From: Streptomyces nigra
GTDB taxonomy: Bacteria; Actinomycetota; Actinomycetes; Streptomycetales; Streptomycetaceae
Assembly (NCBI RefSeq): GCF_003074055.1
Contig: NZ_CP029043.1
Coordinates: forward strand, 7,370,501-7,434,500
DNA: 64,000 nt
Direction of reading: 5' to 3'
Shown here piece by piece: positions 44,151 to 52,144 of this stretch. The position numbers and the translations under genes are program-made. Within the stretch, counting starts at the first letter, position 1. Each line of letters starts with the position of its first letter. Below the pieces are notes generated by a model that made no database searches, had not been told where the DNA came from, and saw nothing but the letters and a program-made list of their open reading frames with translations.

Positions 44151-44320
44151 CTAAGAGCTCCGAACAGAAGTGGAGCCCGGCTCGCGGCGTCTGGCCCGCA
44201 CGCTCGCCGCGTTGCCGGAAGCCCCTGGTAGCGCCGCTACCAGGGGCTTCCGGCGCCTTGCGATCGCACGCACCAGACGCCGCGAGCTGATCGGACTCCA
44301 CTTTTGTTCGGAGTTCTAAG
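44151..44320. mobile_element. MITE-like long palindrome flanked by CTAAG
   Basis: A 160-base element (44156-44315) is one imperfect inverted repeat. Outer arms have CTCCGAACA(G/A)AAGTGGAG, followed by GCTCGCGGCGTCTGG on the left, with the complements on the right. The core is a perfect 18-base stem (44215-44232 with 44236-44253) and a 3-base loop. CTAAG occurs as a direct repeat at both ends (44151-44155 and 44316-44320), as a target-site duplication would. It lies between a lipoprotein gene and a Nudix gene, contains no ORF, and could also terminate transcription. No transposase partner is in the window. Confidence 0.55.
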
Positions 44321-44386
44321 GGACGACGAGTCTCACGGGCCCGCGCGAGGCGTTGGCCTGTCGGTGGCGTCTGCCAGGATGCGCGG

Positions 44387-45007
44387 ATGACCTCAACCGG
44401 CCATCCACACCGCGAAAATGATGAACGGCCGCGTGCCCACCTGCTGGATGCGATCGGCACCATCGATCCGTGGGACAGCCTGGAAGGCACCCACCTGAAC
44501 ACCACGACGCAGTGGATCGGGAGCGGCGCCCCGCTCTACCGGGTGCGCAAGCCAGACGTCCCCCCAATGCACCTGGTGAGCTACTTCGTCGTCCTCGACG
44601 ACACGAGTGACCGGCTGTTGCTCGTGGCGCACCGCAAGGCGGGCCTGTGGCTGCCGACCGGCGGACACGTCGAACCGGGCGAGGACCCGTGGGCCACGGT
44701 GGTGCGCGAGTGCCAAGAGGAACTCGGCATCGAGGCCATCGCGTCGCCGCTCACCGGCGAGTCGCCCTTCTTCCTCACCGTGACAGACACGCGGGGGCCG
44801 GGCGTACACACCGACGTCTCGCTCTGGTATCTCCTTGCCACCGACGCTGACACCATCACCTCCTACGACGAGGAGGAGTTCAGCTCCATCCGGTGGCTCA
44901 CGACGGACCAGGTACTCGCGGAGCCGGACGACGTGCTCGACCCCCACATGCACCGCTTCACCCGCAAACTTCAACGGGCCCGGGCTGCCGGCGGACACCG
45001 CAGTTAG
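44387..45007 (+). CDS. Nudix hydrolase
   Basis: A 206-residue protein with a perfect Nudix box: GGHVEPGEDPWATVVRECQE followed by ELG (about 103-125), which supplies the metal-binding glutamates. It is preceded by LLLVAHRKAGLWLPTGG. The N-terminal 60 residues are an extension (HLLDAIGTIDPWDSLEGTHL). Members hydrolyse nucleoside diphosphate derivatives; the substrate cannot be read from sequence. ATG 44387. Downstream of the MITE-like palindrome. Confidence 0.88.
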   Translation: MTSTGHPHRENDERPRAHLLDAIGTIDPWDSLEGTHLNTTTQWIGSGAPLYRVRKPDVPPMHLVSYFVVLDDTSDRLLLVAHRKAGLWLPTGGHVEPGEDPWATVVRECQEELGIEAIASPLTGESPFFLTVTDTRGPGVHTDVSLWYLLATDADTITSYDEEEFSSIRWLTTDQVLAEPDDVLDPHMHRFTRKLQRARAAGGHRS

Positions 45008-45043
45008 CCGCCGTTGTCAGTGCCGCCTGGCATGGTTCGGGTC

Positions 45044-45570
45044 ATGTTCGACGGACTTCACGCCATCGACTGGGCGTCGATGGAGCACGCATACGGCTCG
45101 GCCGAGGAGGTGCCGGGGCTGCTGCGGTCCCTGCGTTCCCCGGACGCCGAGGAACGCCGCACGGCCCTCGACCGGTTCTACAGCGCGGTCCACCACCAGG
45201 GCAGCGTGTATCCCCCAACGGCGGCCAGTCTGCCCTTCCTTCTCGAACTGGCCGCAGACCACGCCACCCCGGACCGGGCCGCTGTCGTCGAGCTGGTGGT
45301 GAGCATCGGCCGGGAGTCCCTGGACCGCGGCTTCGAGGAGGACGGTACCGAGACCGAGTACTACCCCCCGATGGGTTGCGCGCAGGCCGTCACCTTCCTG
45401 CGTGAGCGTGGCGCGCAGTTCGCCGAACTCGCCCGCGATCACCACCCGGACGTGCGCCTGGCCGCAATCAGCGGGCTCGGGCTCTTCCTCGACGACACCG
45501 ACCGAGCCGCCGCACTCCTGCACGAACGACTCGCCGCCGAGCAAGGCATCGCCGCGCGTCTCCGCATCAC
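45044..45570 (+). pseudogene. HEAT-repeat-like protein, truncated at its C-terminus
   Basis: Codons 1-175 read MFDGLHAIDWASMEHAYGSA, EEVPGLLRSLRSPDAEERRT, VYPPTAASLPFLLELAADHA and HPDVRLAAISGLGLFLDDTD, a HEAT-repeat-like helical protein common in Streptomyces. After GIAARLRIT (about 45565) homology stops and the frame runs on through arginine-rich shadow sequence to 45805. The sequence there belongs, in another frame, to an acetyltransferase C-terminus. So a deletion joined two genes. ATG at 45032 is an alternative start. Confidence 0.6.
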
Positions 45571-45571
45571 G

Positions 45572-45836
45572 GACCACGGTGATGCCCGGTGTCCGTATCG
45601 GACACGGGGCGATCATCGCTTCCGGCTCCGTCGTCGTCGACGACGTTCCCGACTACGGCATCGTCGGCGGCAACCCGGCCAGGCTCGTCCGCCGTCGCTT
45701 CGACGACGAGGACATCGCCCGCCTCCTGGCCGTCGCCTGGTGGGACTGGCCGGCCCAGCACCTCACCGAGCACATCCGGACGATCATGTCCGGCAGCATC
45801 GATGAACTGGAAGCCGCGGCCCCGAAGCCCCAGTAG
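45572..45836 (+). pseudogene. C-terminal fragment of a Vat-type hexapeptide acetyltransferase
   Basis: In frame with the TAG at 45836 the code reads TVMPGVRIGHGAIIASGSVV, VDDVPDYGIVGGNPARLVRR, then IARLLAVAWWDWPAQHLTEH and a short tail. This is the last two coils and C-terminal helix of xenobiotic (streptogramin/chloramphenicol) O-acetyltransferases of the left-handed beta-helix type. The catalytic histidine region and start are missing. It adjoins the truncated HEAT-like gene at a deletion point near 45570. Confidence 0.65.
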
Positions 45837-45864
45837 CAAGGCTTCGGAGCTTCGGCTGAGTAGC

Positions 45865-46329
45865 ATGGGGTCCATGTTGCGTGTGAGCAGTCGGCTGCGG
45901 GTGGGTGGTGCCTTCGGGTACCTCCTGCTGGTGGCCGTGCTCACGTTCGGCGTGTTCGCCATGCACACCATGGGCCATCCGGACCATTCGTCCGGCACTG
46001 GATTGGGCAGCGCATCCCACTCCGCCGCCGGCCTCCATCAGCGCGACGAAGTCGCGGGTGTTGGTCCAGCAGCCGCGCCCGCTGCGATGACGGACCACGC
46101 GGACATGACTCCGGTCCAGTCCTCGGCAGAGCACCCCATGACCGGCATGGATCCGCTGTCCGTCTGTGTGGCGGTTCTCACCGGATGGCTGCTCTGGTCG
46201 CTGCTGGGAGCGTCGGTTCGCCGGAAGCAGCACCTCACCGCTCTCCTCGCGCGAGCCCTGGCCGTACTCCCGGCCCTGCCGCCACCCACCAGACCCCTCT
46301 GCGCTCAGCTGTCAGTGCTGCGGATATAG
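45865..46329 (+). CDS. DUF6153 family membrane protein
   Basis: A 154-residue protein with an N-terminal helix (FGYLLLVAVLTFGVFAMHTM), a His/Met-containing outer loop (HPDHSSGTGLGSASH, DHADMTPVQSSAEHPMTGMD) and a second helix (VCVAVLTGWLLWSLLGA). This is the DUF6153 layout. The family is often encoded beside DUF305 proteins in copper-linked loci, as here. The His/Met loop suggests metal binding. Start could be ATG 45865 or 45874. Confidence 0.7.
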   Translation: MGSMLRVSSRLRVGGAFGYLLLVAVLTFGVFAMHTMGHPDHSSGTGLGSASHSAAGLHQRDEVAGVGPAAAPAAMTDHADMTPVQSSAEHPMTGMDPLSVCVAVLTGWLLWSLLGASVRRKQHLTALLARALAVLPALPPPTRPLCAQLSVLRI

Positions 46330-46424
46330 GCCGACACGCAGCGCGGGCTTCGCCTGCCCGCGCACAGAGCCTGTACCGCATGTCCACTTCCCCTGACAGA
46401 ACTGATCGAGCGAGGTATTCGCAC

Positions 46425-47117
46425 ATGAGTACGCACAACCCTGTCCCGCGTCGCCGCCTTCGCCGTCGCATCGCGCTGGTGAGCGCCGTCGCGGCGAGCG
46501 GGCTGCTTCTGGCCGCCTGCGGCAGCGACGACATGGACGGCATGAAGCACGGGAGGGGCAGCTCCGCGTCCGCCACGTCCGCCGCGCCCACCCGGTCGGC
46601 CGACGGGAACCGGGCGGTCGGCACGTTCAACGACGCGGACGTCATGTTCGCGCAGATGATGATCCCGCACCACAAGCAGGCGCTGGAGATGGCCGAGCTC
46701 GCGGACGGCCGAGCCGCCGACACGCAGATCAAGTCCCTGGTCGCGGACATCGAGAAGGCCCAGGACCCCGAGATCCAGACCATGAAGTCCTGGCTGAAGT
46801 CCTGGGGCAGGCCGGCGCCCGCCGAGAAGGACATGCCCGGCATGGACCACGGCTCCTCCGACATGGGCCACGGCGGGTCAGGAATGTCCGGAATGATGTC
46901 CGAGGAGGACATGCAGAAGCTCGAGTCCGCCAAGGGCACCGAGTTCGACCGGATGTTCGCGCAGATGATGATCGAGCATCACGAGGGCGCGATCGCCATG
47001 GCGGAGGACGAGCAGAAGAACGGCCGTAACGCCATGGCCAAGAAGCTCGCCGCCGACGTCGTCGAGTCCCAGTCCGCCGAGGTCCAGAAGTTCAAGAGGA
47101 TCCTCGACCGGATCTGA
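46425..47117 (+). CDS. DUF305 lipoprotein (copper-associated)
   Basis: A 230-residue lipoprotein: signal peptide with lipobox LLAAC, then a linker with DDMDGMKHG. Two DUF305 halves follow, each with a ferritin-like motif: FAQMMIPHHKQALEMAELAD at about 90 and FAQMMIEHHEGAIAMAEDEQ at about 185. A His/Met-rich spacer (MPGMDHGSSDMGHGGSGMSG) separates them. The MM-HH motifs and Met-rich spacer point to copper binding outside the cell. It follows the DUF6153 gene, probably one operon, and ends at a strong hairpin. Confidence 0.85.
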   Translation: MSTHNPVPRRRLRRRIALVSAVAASGLLLAACGSDDMDGMKHGRGSSASATSAAPTRSADGNRAVGTFNDADVMFAQMMIPHHKQALEMAELADGRAADTQIKSLVADIEKAQDPEIQTMKSWLKSWGRPAPAEKDMPGMDHGSSDMGHGGSGMSGMMSEEDMQKLESAKGTEFDRMFAQMMIEHHEGAIAMAEDEQKNGRNAMAKKLAADVVESQSAEVQKFKRILDRI

Positions 47118-47147
47118 CCCGCGTCCGCAGCAGGCGGACACGACGAC

Positions 47148-47183
47148 GGCGGGGCTACCGGGCGCGCCCCCGGTAGCCCCGCC
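47148..47183. terminator. Strong bidirectional hairpin terminator
   Basis: Perfect 15-base stem GGCGGGGCTACCGGG (47148-47162) with complement at 47169-47183 and a 6-base loop. It sits between the convergent DUF305 and CbtA genes and probably serves both. Confidence 0.8.
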
Positions 47184-47197
47184 GTATGGCTTGTCGC

Positions 47198-47953
47198 TCA
47201 GGCGGCCGCCGAGACGGCTTTGTCCGCTACCCGCTTCGGCTCCAGGACGCGTTCGGCCAGGAAGCCGAACAACAGCCCGAAGCTGGCCCAGAGAGCAGCC
47301 TGGATACCGATCGAGGCCACGCGGAACTCCCACAGGTCGGTCGCCGGGAACCCCTTGGGGGTGTTGTCCCCCTGCGGCAGCACGGCCATCGTGACCGCCA
47401 TGACCGCGACGAAGGCGACGCCGGCGGCGATGGAGGCGTTCCAGTTGCCCCACGCCGGGGCGAGCTTGCGGCCCAGCAGGATGGCCGCTATGCCCAGCAG
47501 CACACTCAGGGCGATCATCCCCACGAACAGGATGGTGCGCTCGCCGATACTGTCCGGGTCGCCGACGGCGGGCGGATTCGCGGGGTACTTGATGATCGGC
47601 ACCAGGTAGAGGAGCAGGAACCCGGCGAGTGCGGTGAACGCAGCGGTGGCCCGTGCCCCGAACCGGCCGATACGGCCCAGTACGAAGCAGAACGCGAGCG
47701 CCGCGATGCCGCCGATGGCGACGCCGAAGACGAGCACCCCGGTGGCCAGACCGGCGGTCGACTGCACGGTGCGGCTGACGAGTTCCTCGCCACCGTGATG
47801 ACCGTGGTCATGGGACGTGGACTCCTCGAACGCGATGGCCGCGTCCACGGAGCCCTCCCCGATCAGGAAGGCGACGACGAAGGCGAGCACACCGGCGCCC
47901 AGGCCGGCGAGCATGCCGCGCACCAACAAGGTGCGTACGGTGACGGAGTTCAT
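47198..47953 (-). CDS. cbtA: CbtA family cobalt transporter subunit
   Basis: A 251-residue membrane protein with about six hydrophobic helices. It opens with RTLLVRGMLAGLGAGVLAFV and a loop rich in histidine (STSHDHGHHGGEE), and later has LYLVPIIKYPANPPAVGDP, a family mark of CbtA. CbtA and CbtB are proposed to import cobalt for cobalamin synthesis. It is second in a two-gene operon after cbtB (14-base gap) and under a cobalamin riboswitch, which supports the role. Confidence 0.85.
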   Translation of the reverse strand: MNSVTVRTLLVRGMLAGLGAGVLAFVVAFLIGEGSVDAAIAFEESTSHDHGHHGGEELVSRTVQSTAGLATGVLVFGVAIGGIAALAFCFVLGRIGRFGARATAAFTALAGFLLLYLVPIIKYPANPPAVGDPDSIGERTILFVGMIALSVLLGIAAILLGRKLAPAWGNWNASIAAGVAFVAVMAVTMAVLPQGDNTPKGFPATDLWEFRVASIGIQAALWASFGLLFGFLAERVLEPKRVADKAVSAAA

Positions 47954-47967
47954 CGAGACGTGCTCCG

Positions 47968-48186
47968 TCAGTGGCAGGGGAAACCGAGGAGGTGCCGGGC
48001 GTCGTGCACCCACTCGTGCACGCCCTCACCGGAGACCAGAGCGGTGGCGCCCTGCTCGGCGCCGACGAAGTACAGCAGGACCAGCATCAGGACGCCGACG
48101 AAGACGGCCCAGGGGGCGACCGCCCGCAGCGGCAGCGGCGCGAGGGTCTGGGTGGTGGGGGTGGGGGCGGCAGTGGACTGCGCCAT
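47968..48186 (-). CDS. cbtB: CbtB family cobalt transporter subunit
   Basis: A 72-residue protein with one transmembrane helix (VFVGVLMLVLLYFVGAEQGA) and the conserved histidine-rich C-terminal tail HEWVHDARHLLGFPCH, probably a cobalt-binding site. It is the first gene of the operon. GAGGAGGTCTCGCC precedes the ATG, and a cobalamin riboswitch lies just upstream. Confidence 0.88.
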   Translation of the reverse strand: MAQSTAAPTPTTQTLAPLPLRAVAPWAVFVGVLMLVLLYFVGAEQGATALVSGEGVHEWVHDARHLLGFPCH

Positions 48187-48234
48187 GGCGAGACCTCCTC
48201 GGGAACTACGCGTCCCGCATCGTGTGGAGCACTC

Positions 48235-48338
48235 GACGACGGCGTTGGGTCTGACTCACCACCACGCCTGGCTGGCGGGGTGGCACACAGTGGCGCGACC
48301 GTGCCGGGCTTGCACCGGACTTCCGTGGCGCCGTCGTC
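48235..48338 (-). ncRNA. Cobalamin (B12) riboswitch controlling cbtBA
   Basis: On the minus strand the leader has GGAAGTCCGGTGCAAGCCCG, GCGCCACTGTG, then a B12-box region around GCCAGGCGTGGTGGTGAGTC. These match the conserved blocks of cobalamin riboswitches. A perfect 10-base closing stem is formed by GACGACGGCG (48329-48338 on the minus strand) with CGCCGTCGTC (48235-48244). It lies 49 bases ahead of cbtB. Predicted effect: adenosylcobalamin represses cobalt uptake. Confidence 0.88.
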
Positions 48339-48429
48339 CTTGTCGCCCCGAATGGTAGGGGGCAATGGGGACTTCGGCCAACATGGCGTACGCCACCTAC
48401 GATGAACCGACCTCGCAGAAAGGCCCATC

Positions 48430-49008
48430 ATGACCATCCGTCTCACGCTGCTGTGCGCCGCGGCCCCCACGGAGCGCGACGTGCGATTCGGCGGAGACAC
48501 GCCGTTGGACGAGAGGGTCTTGGGGCAGGTGAGGGGAGTCGCGGAATCACTGCCTACGGCCACCTCCTGCCTCACGGCGCCTTCGCAGCGGAGCCGGCAG
48601 ACCGCAGAGGCCCTTGGACGGGAGCCCGTCGTCGAGGAGCCGAATCTCCGGGACGTGGACATGGGCCGTTGGCAGGGCCGGACGCTGGACGAGGTCGCGG
48701 CCGGTGACGGTGTCGGGCTCGCCCAGTGCATGTCGGACCCCGAAGCGGCCCCGCACGGCGGGGAGTCCGTGGCGCAACTGTGCGCCAGGATCGCCGCCTG
48801 GATGAACGGCCTGCCGGACGATGCGGGCCGGGTCCTGGCCGTGGTCGAACAGGCCGTGGCGCGTGCAGCGGTGCTGTACGCGCTGGGAGCGCCGCGACAG
48901 TCGTTCTGGCGCATCGACGTACCGCCCCTGTCCGCCGTCCAGTTGACGGGCCGATCCGGCCGCTGGAACCTGCGGATCGCTCCTGTCGGGAGCAGCGAAT
49001 CGCTCTAG
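48430..49008 (+). CDS. Degenerate histidine-phosphatase-fold protein
   Basis: A 192-residue protein with the phosphoglycerate-mutase/histidine-phosphatase layout: TIRLTLLCAAAPTERDVRFG, APSQRSRQTAEAL, EPNLRDVDMGRWQGRTLDEV and PHGGESVAQLCARIAAWMNG. The catalytic RHG near the N-terminus is replaced by CAAA, and the second histidine near VVEQAVARAAVL is absent, so it may not be catalytic. AAAGG precedes the ATG. It diverges from the riboswitch-controlled cbtBA operon, an arrangement seen with cobalamin genes in Streptomyces. Confidence 0.7.
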   Translation: MTIRLTLLCAAAPTERDVRFGGDTPLDERVLGQVRGVAESLPTATSCLTAPSQRSRQTAEALGREPVVEEPNLRDVDMGRWQGRTLDEVAAGDGVGLAQCMSDPEAAPHGGESVAQLCARIAAWMNGLPDDAGRVLAVVEQAVARAAVLYALGAPRQSFWRIDVPPLSAVQLTGRSGRWNLRIAPVGSSESL

Positions 49009-49063
49009 GTCTATGACTGAGGGACGTTATCGACAGGTGGGCTCCCGTCCCTAGGAGACCCTC

Positions 49064-49615
49064 ATGACTGAACGCGGGCTCGCAAGACGCGCCCGCCATC
49101 GGCTCGCGGTGCTGCGCCATGCCGAGGAAGTGAGCGGCAACATCGCCGCCACCTGCCGCTACTACGACCCGTTCAGCGGCGAGGTCCTCTTCACCGATGC
49201 GGAGAGCGCCCGGGTGCGGCATGACGGCGCCGACGACGCCCTACTGATGCCTACGCCCGCTACCCGGTTGGTGGACGTCAATCGGGATCCCCCGTTCCCG
49301 AGTGCGCCCCGATTCCGGGCCGTGGATCTGTTGGCTCACCCCGAGTTCGTCGAACACTTCCGGCCATGCGTCGTATCCACGACGCTGGCGCTGGCGTGGG
49401 TCGCCGCCGGCAAGCGCGCCGCGTATGTCACCGATGGCGGCGACCTGTCCAGGAGCGTGCATTTCGCTGCCGGCATCGCTCTGTGCAGGGCTGCCGGCTG
49501 CGTCGTCGCCGGAATCGACGGTGCCCCGATTGATGAGGCCGGTCGCGGGCTCGTGGTCGCCGCCGACGAGGAGCCCCACGGGCTGCTGATGCCGATGATC
49601 GGGAGTCGGAGGTAA
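49064..49615 (+). pseudogene. Chimeric ORF: IS481-type transposase N-terminus fused to inositol phosphatase C-terminus
   Basis: A continuous 183-codon frame. The first 34 codons (GLARRARHRLAVLRHAEEVS, GNIAATCRYY) are the start of an IS481-like transposase helix-turn-helix. From DPFSGEVLFTDAESARVRHD onward it matches the second half of an inositol-monophosphatase family protein (VVSTTLALAWVAAGKRAAYV, TDGGDLSRSVHFAAGIALCR, AAGCVVAGIDGAPI), without its metal-site N-terminal half. The junction is in frame. It looks like an IS insertion followed by deletion. The promoter may come from the IS end. Confidence 0.65.
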
Positions 49616-49644
49616 GGACTGTGCAGTGAGGCCGGCCTCCCGCA

Positions 49645-50004
49645 TCAGCGGAACTCGTGGATGACCTGGATCTCCCCGACGATGTGGGCATTGAAGTCGT
49701 CCAACTCCTCAGCGGGAACCCAGAGCTCGAGGATCGTCTGCCCGCCGGCCTGCTGTATGGGGTACCGGCGCAAGAACGCCGACTCGACTTCGAAACGTGT
49801 GACGAAGCCGGCGCCATCGTGCTTCACGTTCCAGTCACGCGCGATCCTGACCGCGTAGTCCTCGTTGAGAACCGGGTAGAAGATCGGCTGCCCGGGCAGC
49901 CGGGGCGGCCAGGCACGCCAGTTCAGCTCCCGAACCAGAGCCAGCTCCTTGGGACCGGTGGGACGCCACAAGGTCGTCGTTGTTTGCCGGCTGGTCATCT
50001 GCAT
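49645..50004 (-). CDS. Conserved hypothetical protein (often called ADP-ribosylation/crystallin J1)
   Basis: A 119-residue protein: TTTLWRPTGPKELALVRELN, WRAWPPRLPGQPIFYPVLNE, DYAVRIARDWNVKHDGAGFV, TRFEVESAFLRRYPIQQAGG, ILELWVPAEELDDFNAHIVG. This is the small family frequently labelled ADP-ribosylation/crystallin J1 in Streptomyces, although it lacks the hydrolase domain. Function unknown. ATG 50004 (or 49998), only a weak ribosome site. Confidence 0.75.
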   Translation of the reverse strand: MQMTSRQTTTTLWRPTGPKELALVRELNWRAWPPRLPGQPIFYPVLNEDYAVRIARDWNVKHDGAGFVTRFEVESAFLRRYPIQQAGGQTILELWVPAEELDDFNAHIVGEIQVIHEFR

Positions 50005-50221
50005 CGCTCTCTGAACATAGGCCGCTGGTACGGCGGGTCGGGAGAGCGGACGATACCGGCACCGCGAACTCAGCAGCCACGCAGTTTCGGCACCTGGACC
50101 AGCGCCCTGACCGATAGCCATGGGACGCCTCTTGGGCTGTGCCCGCACGGGTCTTCATCGAGCTGGGACAGGCTGCGTCGGCGGCGCGCTTGCGGTGGTC
50201 GGGGACGGAGCCGCGGCCGCT

Positions 50222-50487
50222 TCACATCGCTCGGCGTGTCCTCAGCTCAGCGAGCCATGTCCGCACCTGTTCGTCGTCGTGCAGGTAGCTGCCGCCAGGC
50301 CCGCAGGGAGATCGATGCCGTAGAGGCGGTTCAGCGCCCACCAGGACAGGTCGTCCCAGACGATCCCGTCCTCCGTCACCCACCTCGCCGCCCAGCGATC
50401 GGCCTCGTCACGGGCCAGCCGCCCCGCGACGAGCCCAACGAAACGATCTTCGATTTCATCCAGAGTGGGCCGGCCGCCGGCATCCAT
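50222..50487 (-). pseudogene. Small hypothetical gene with a one-base deletion
   Basis: From ATG 50487 the code reads MDAGGRPTLDEIEDRFVGLV, AGRLARDEADRWAARWVTED, WDDLSWWALNRLYGIDLPAG, then loses the family pattern and stops at 50242. In the next frame the expected ending is present: GGSYLHDDEQVRTWLAELRT, stopping at 50222. The span is 266 bases (3n+2), so one missing base in GGGCCTGG near 50300 explains it. Real mutation or sequence error. Function of the family unknown. Confidence 0.6.
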
Positions 50488-50812
50488 ACTCTGACCGTAC
50501 CGGCAGGAACGAACCTTGCTTGATGCGGGCGCCCGGGACGCCACCCCTGGGCCCGCCGCGCGCCCCACCTCTCGTCGGCACAGCTCCTCGGGTCGTCGTG
50601 TGACCGCGCCGCGACCGGGACGGTGTCCCAGGCCTTGCTGTTTCTGCAGGTCAGCTGGCCTGGGATGGTTCCATGGCGTGTGATCGGCTGCCGGTCGTTG
50701 TGTTCGGTGCCGTGAGCGCTGATGCTTTTGGTGTCGCGCCGACCAGGTTCGGGCTGACCAGCCGGCCTCGCCGCGGCTTCCACGTCCACGCATTCATCAC
50801 GGGGGAACACCC

Positions 50813-51436
50813 ATGTCCACGCGTATCCGAGTGAGCGCTCTGACCTCGCTCGCCCTCGCCACTCTGGCGGCAGGCACCGTCCTCACGGCACCGGCCGCCG
50901 GCGCCGCGTCGAAGGCGGCCTCGCCCAAATTCCTGTCGGCGTCCCAGCTGCCGCCGCACCCGTCGTCGTCCTGGACCGCAGGGCCGGTCACCGAGGGGTT
51001 CCCGGAAGAACTCGGCCTGTGCGTGAGCACGGAGGGCGTGCCCTCCTACGACTACCGGCAGCGTACGTTCCACACCGACCTCGACACCGGTGCCGCGCAG
51101 TTGACGGTCGTGGCGGACACGCCGGCCCTCGCCAAGGCTCTGGCGAAGCACTACGACGACCTGATCCGGACGTGCGCGGACCGCATCGAGGCCGCCGACC
51201 CCGACGTCGAGGCAGAGGTCCGGGACTACGGCAAGCTGCCGGTCGAGGAGGGCGCCCGCGGCCGCGGCCTGCACACCGAGACGTCCTGGGGAGCCAACGA
51301 CGTCGCCCTGCTGTCGGTCGGGCGGGACGGCAAGACCGTCACCGTCGTGTGGTGGGGCCAGATGGGCGACTTCGGTGACGCGCCCGTGACCGCCTTCAAG
51401 AAGACGACGAAGACGGCCGTCACCAAGCTGTACTGA
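50813..51436 (+). CDS. Secreted protein of unknown function
   Basis: A 207-residue precursor. The signal peptide (SALTSLALATLAAGTVLTAP) ends near AAGAASKAAS. The mature domain has EELGLCVSTEGVPSYDYRQR, AQLTVVADTPALAKALAKHY, LIRTCADRIEAADPD and VTVVWWGQMGDFGDAPVTAF. Two cysteines could form a disulfide. The layout resembles sensor/lipoprotein-like extracellular domains but I cannot name a family. GGGGGAACACCC precedes the ATG. Confidence 0.65.
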   Translation: MSTRIRVSALTSLALATLAAGTVLTAPAAGAASKAASPKFLSASQLPPHPSSSWTAGPVTEGFPEELGLCVSTEGVPSYDYRQRTFHTDLDTGAAQLTVVADTPALAKALAKHYDDLIRTCADRIEAADPDVEAEVRDYGKLPVEEGARGRGLHTETSWGANDVALLSVGRDGKTVTVVWWGQMGDFGDAPVTAFKKTTKTAVTKLY

Positions 51437-51799
51437 CCGGCGGACCGCAGGAGGAGCCGCAGCCCTGATCCGCGCTCAGACCTGCCCGACGTTGATCTGA
51501 GCATCGTCCCACCACGTGGGCGGTGCACGGGAATTCGTTGATCAGGACGCCCGGATCAGTGGCTGTCAGGCCCGGGAGGACGTCACGCATCCGCCCGCCT
51601 GGCGGAGGAGCCTGCTCGCGTGGTGGCTTACGCGGCTGAGCTGCTGTCACGCACGGGACTGATCGGAGGGTGTTCTCCTGTAATTTTTTCAAGCATGAGA
51701 AATGCTCGTGACCTGGCTCTTCTGGAGCCCGTTGCATCCTGTCTGAAAACCTTTGCTGAAACTTGCATGGCCATGTGCGGTGGCTTGAGGATGCGCCCC

Positions 51800-52144
51800 A
51801 TGGCCATCCACATGATGCGACATGTACCGACCCTCATAGCTGTCCCCGCCTTCCTCTCGATGGGTGTCTTGACGCCCCTGACTGCCGCACCGTCCGCGGC
51901 TGTGGCGTTGGAAGGGCCGGCTCCGCAGTGCGTCGAGTACTTCCAGAGCTGGCGTTACACCGATGTCCACAACGGGTGTGACGACGCCGTATCCGTCACG
52001 GTCGAGTACACGAACAATCAGTGGGCCCCGTGCCGGGTCATCGAGCCCGGCGGCCGGGCCACCTTCGCCGGTTACGGGACGAGTGGCAACCACGTCACGG
52101 GGCTGCGGACGTGCGATCCGGCGTCCCCCACCACTGGCGCATGA
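51800..52144 (+). CDS. Secreted alpha-amylase inhibitor, tendamistat family
   Basis: A 114-residue precursor with a signal peptide (TLIAVPAFLSMGVLTPLTAA) and a mature domain of about 75 residues: CVEYFQSWRYTDVHNGC, VSVTVEY, CRVIEPGG, GYGTSGNH, GLRTC. It carries the WRY triplet that tendamistat uses to block the amylase active site. Its four cysteines are spaced 16, 18 and 27 residues apart, against 16, 18 and 28 in tendamistat. ATG 51800 is spaced 9 bases after GAGG; an ATG at 51791 is possible. It should inhibit animal or competitor alpha-amylases. Confidence 0.82.
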   Translation: MAIHMMRHVPTLIAVPAFLSMGVLTPLTAAPSAAVALEGPAPQCVEYFQSWRYTDVHNGCDDAVSVTVEYTNNQWAPCRVIEPGGRATFAGYGTSGNHVTGLRTCDPASPTTGA

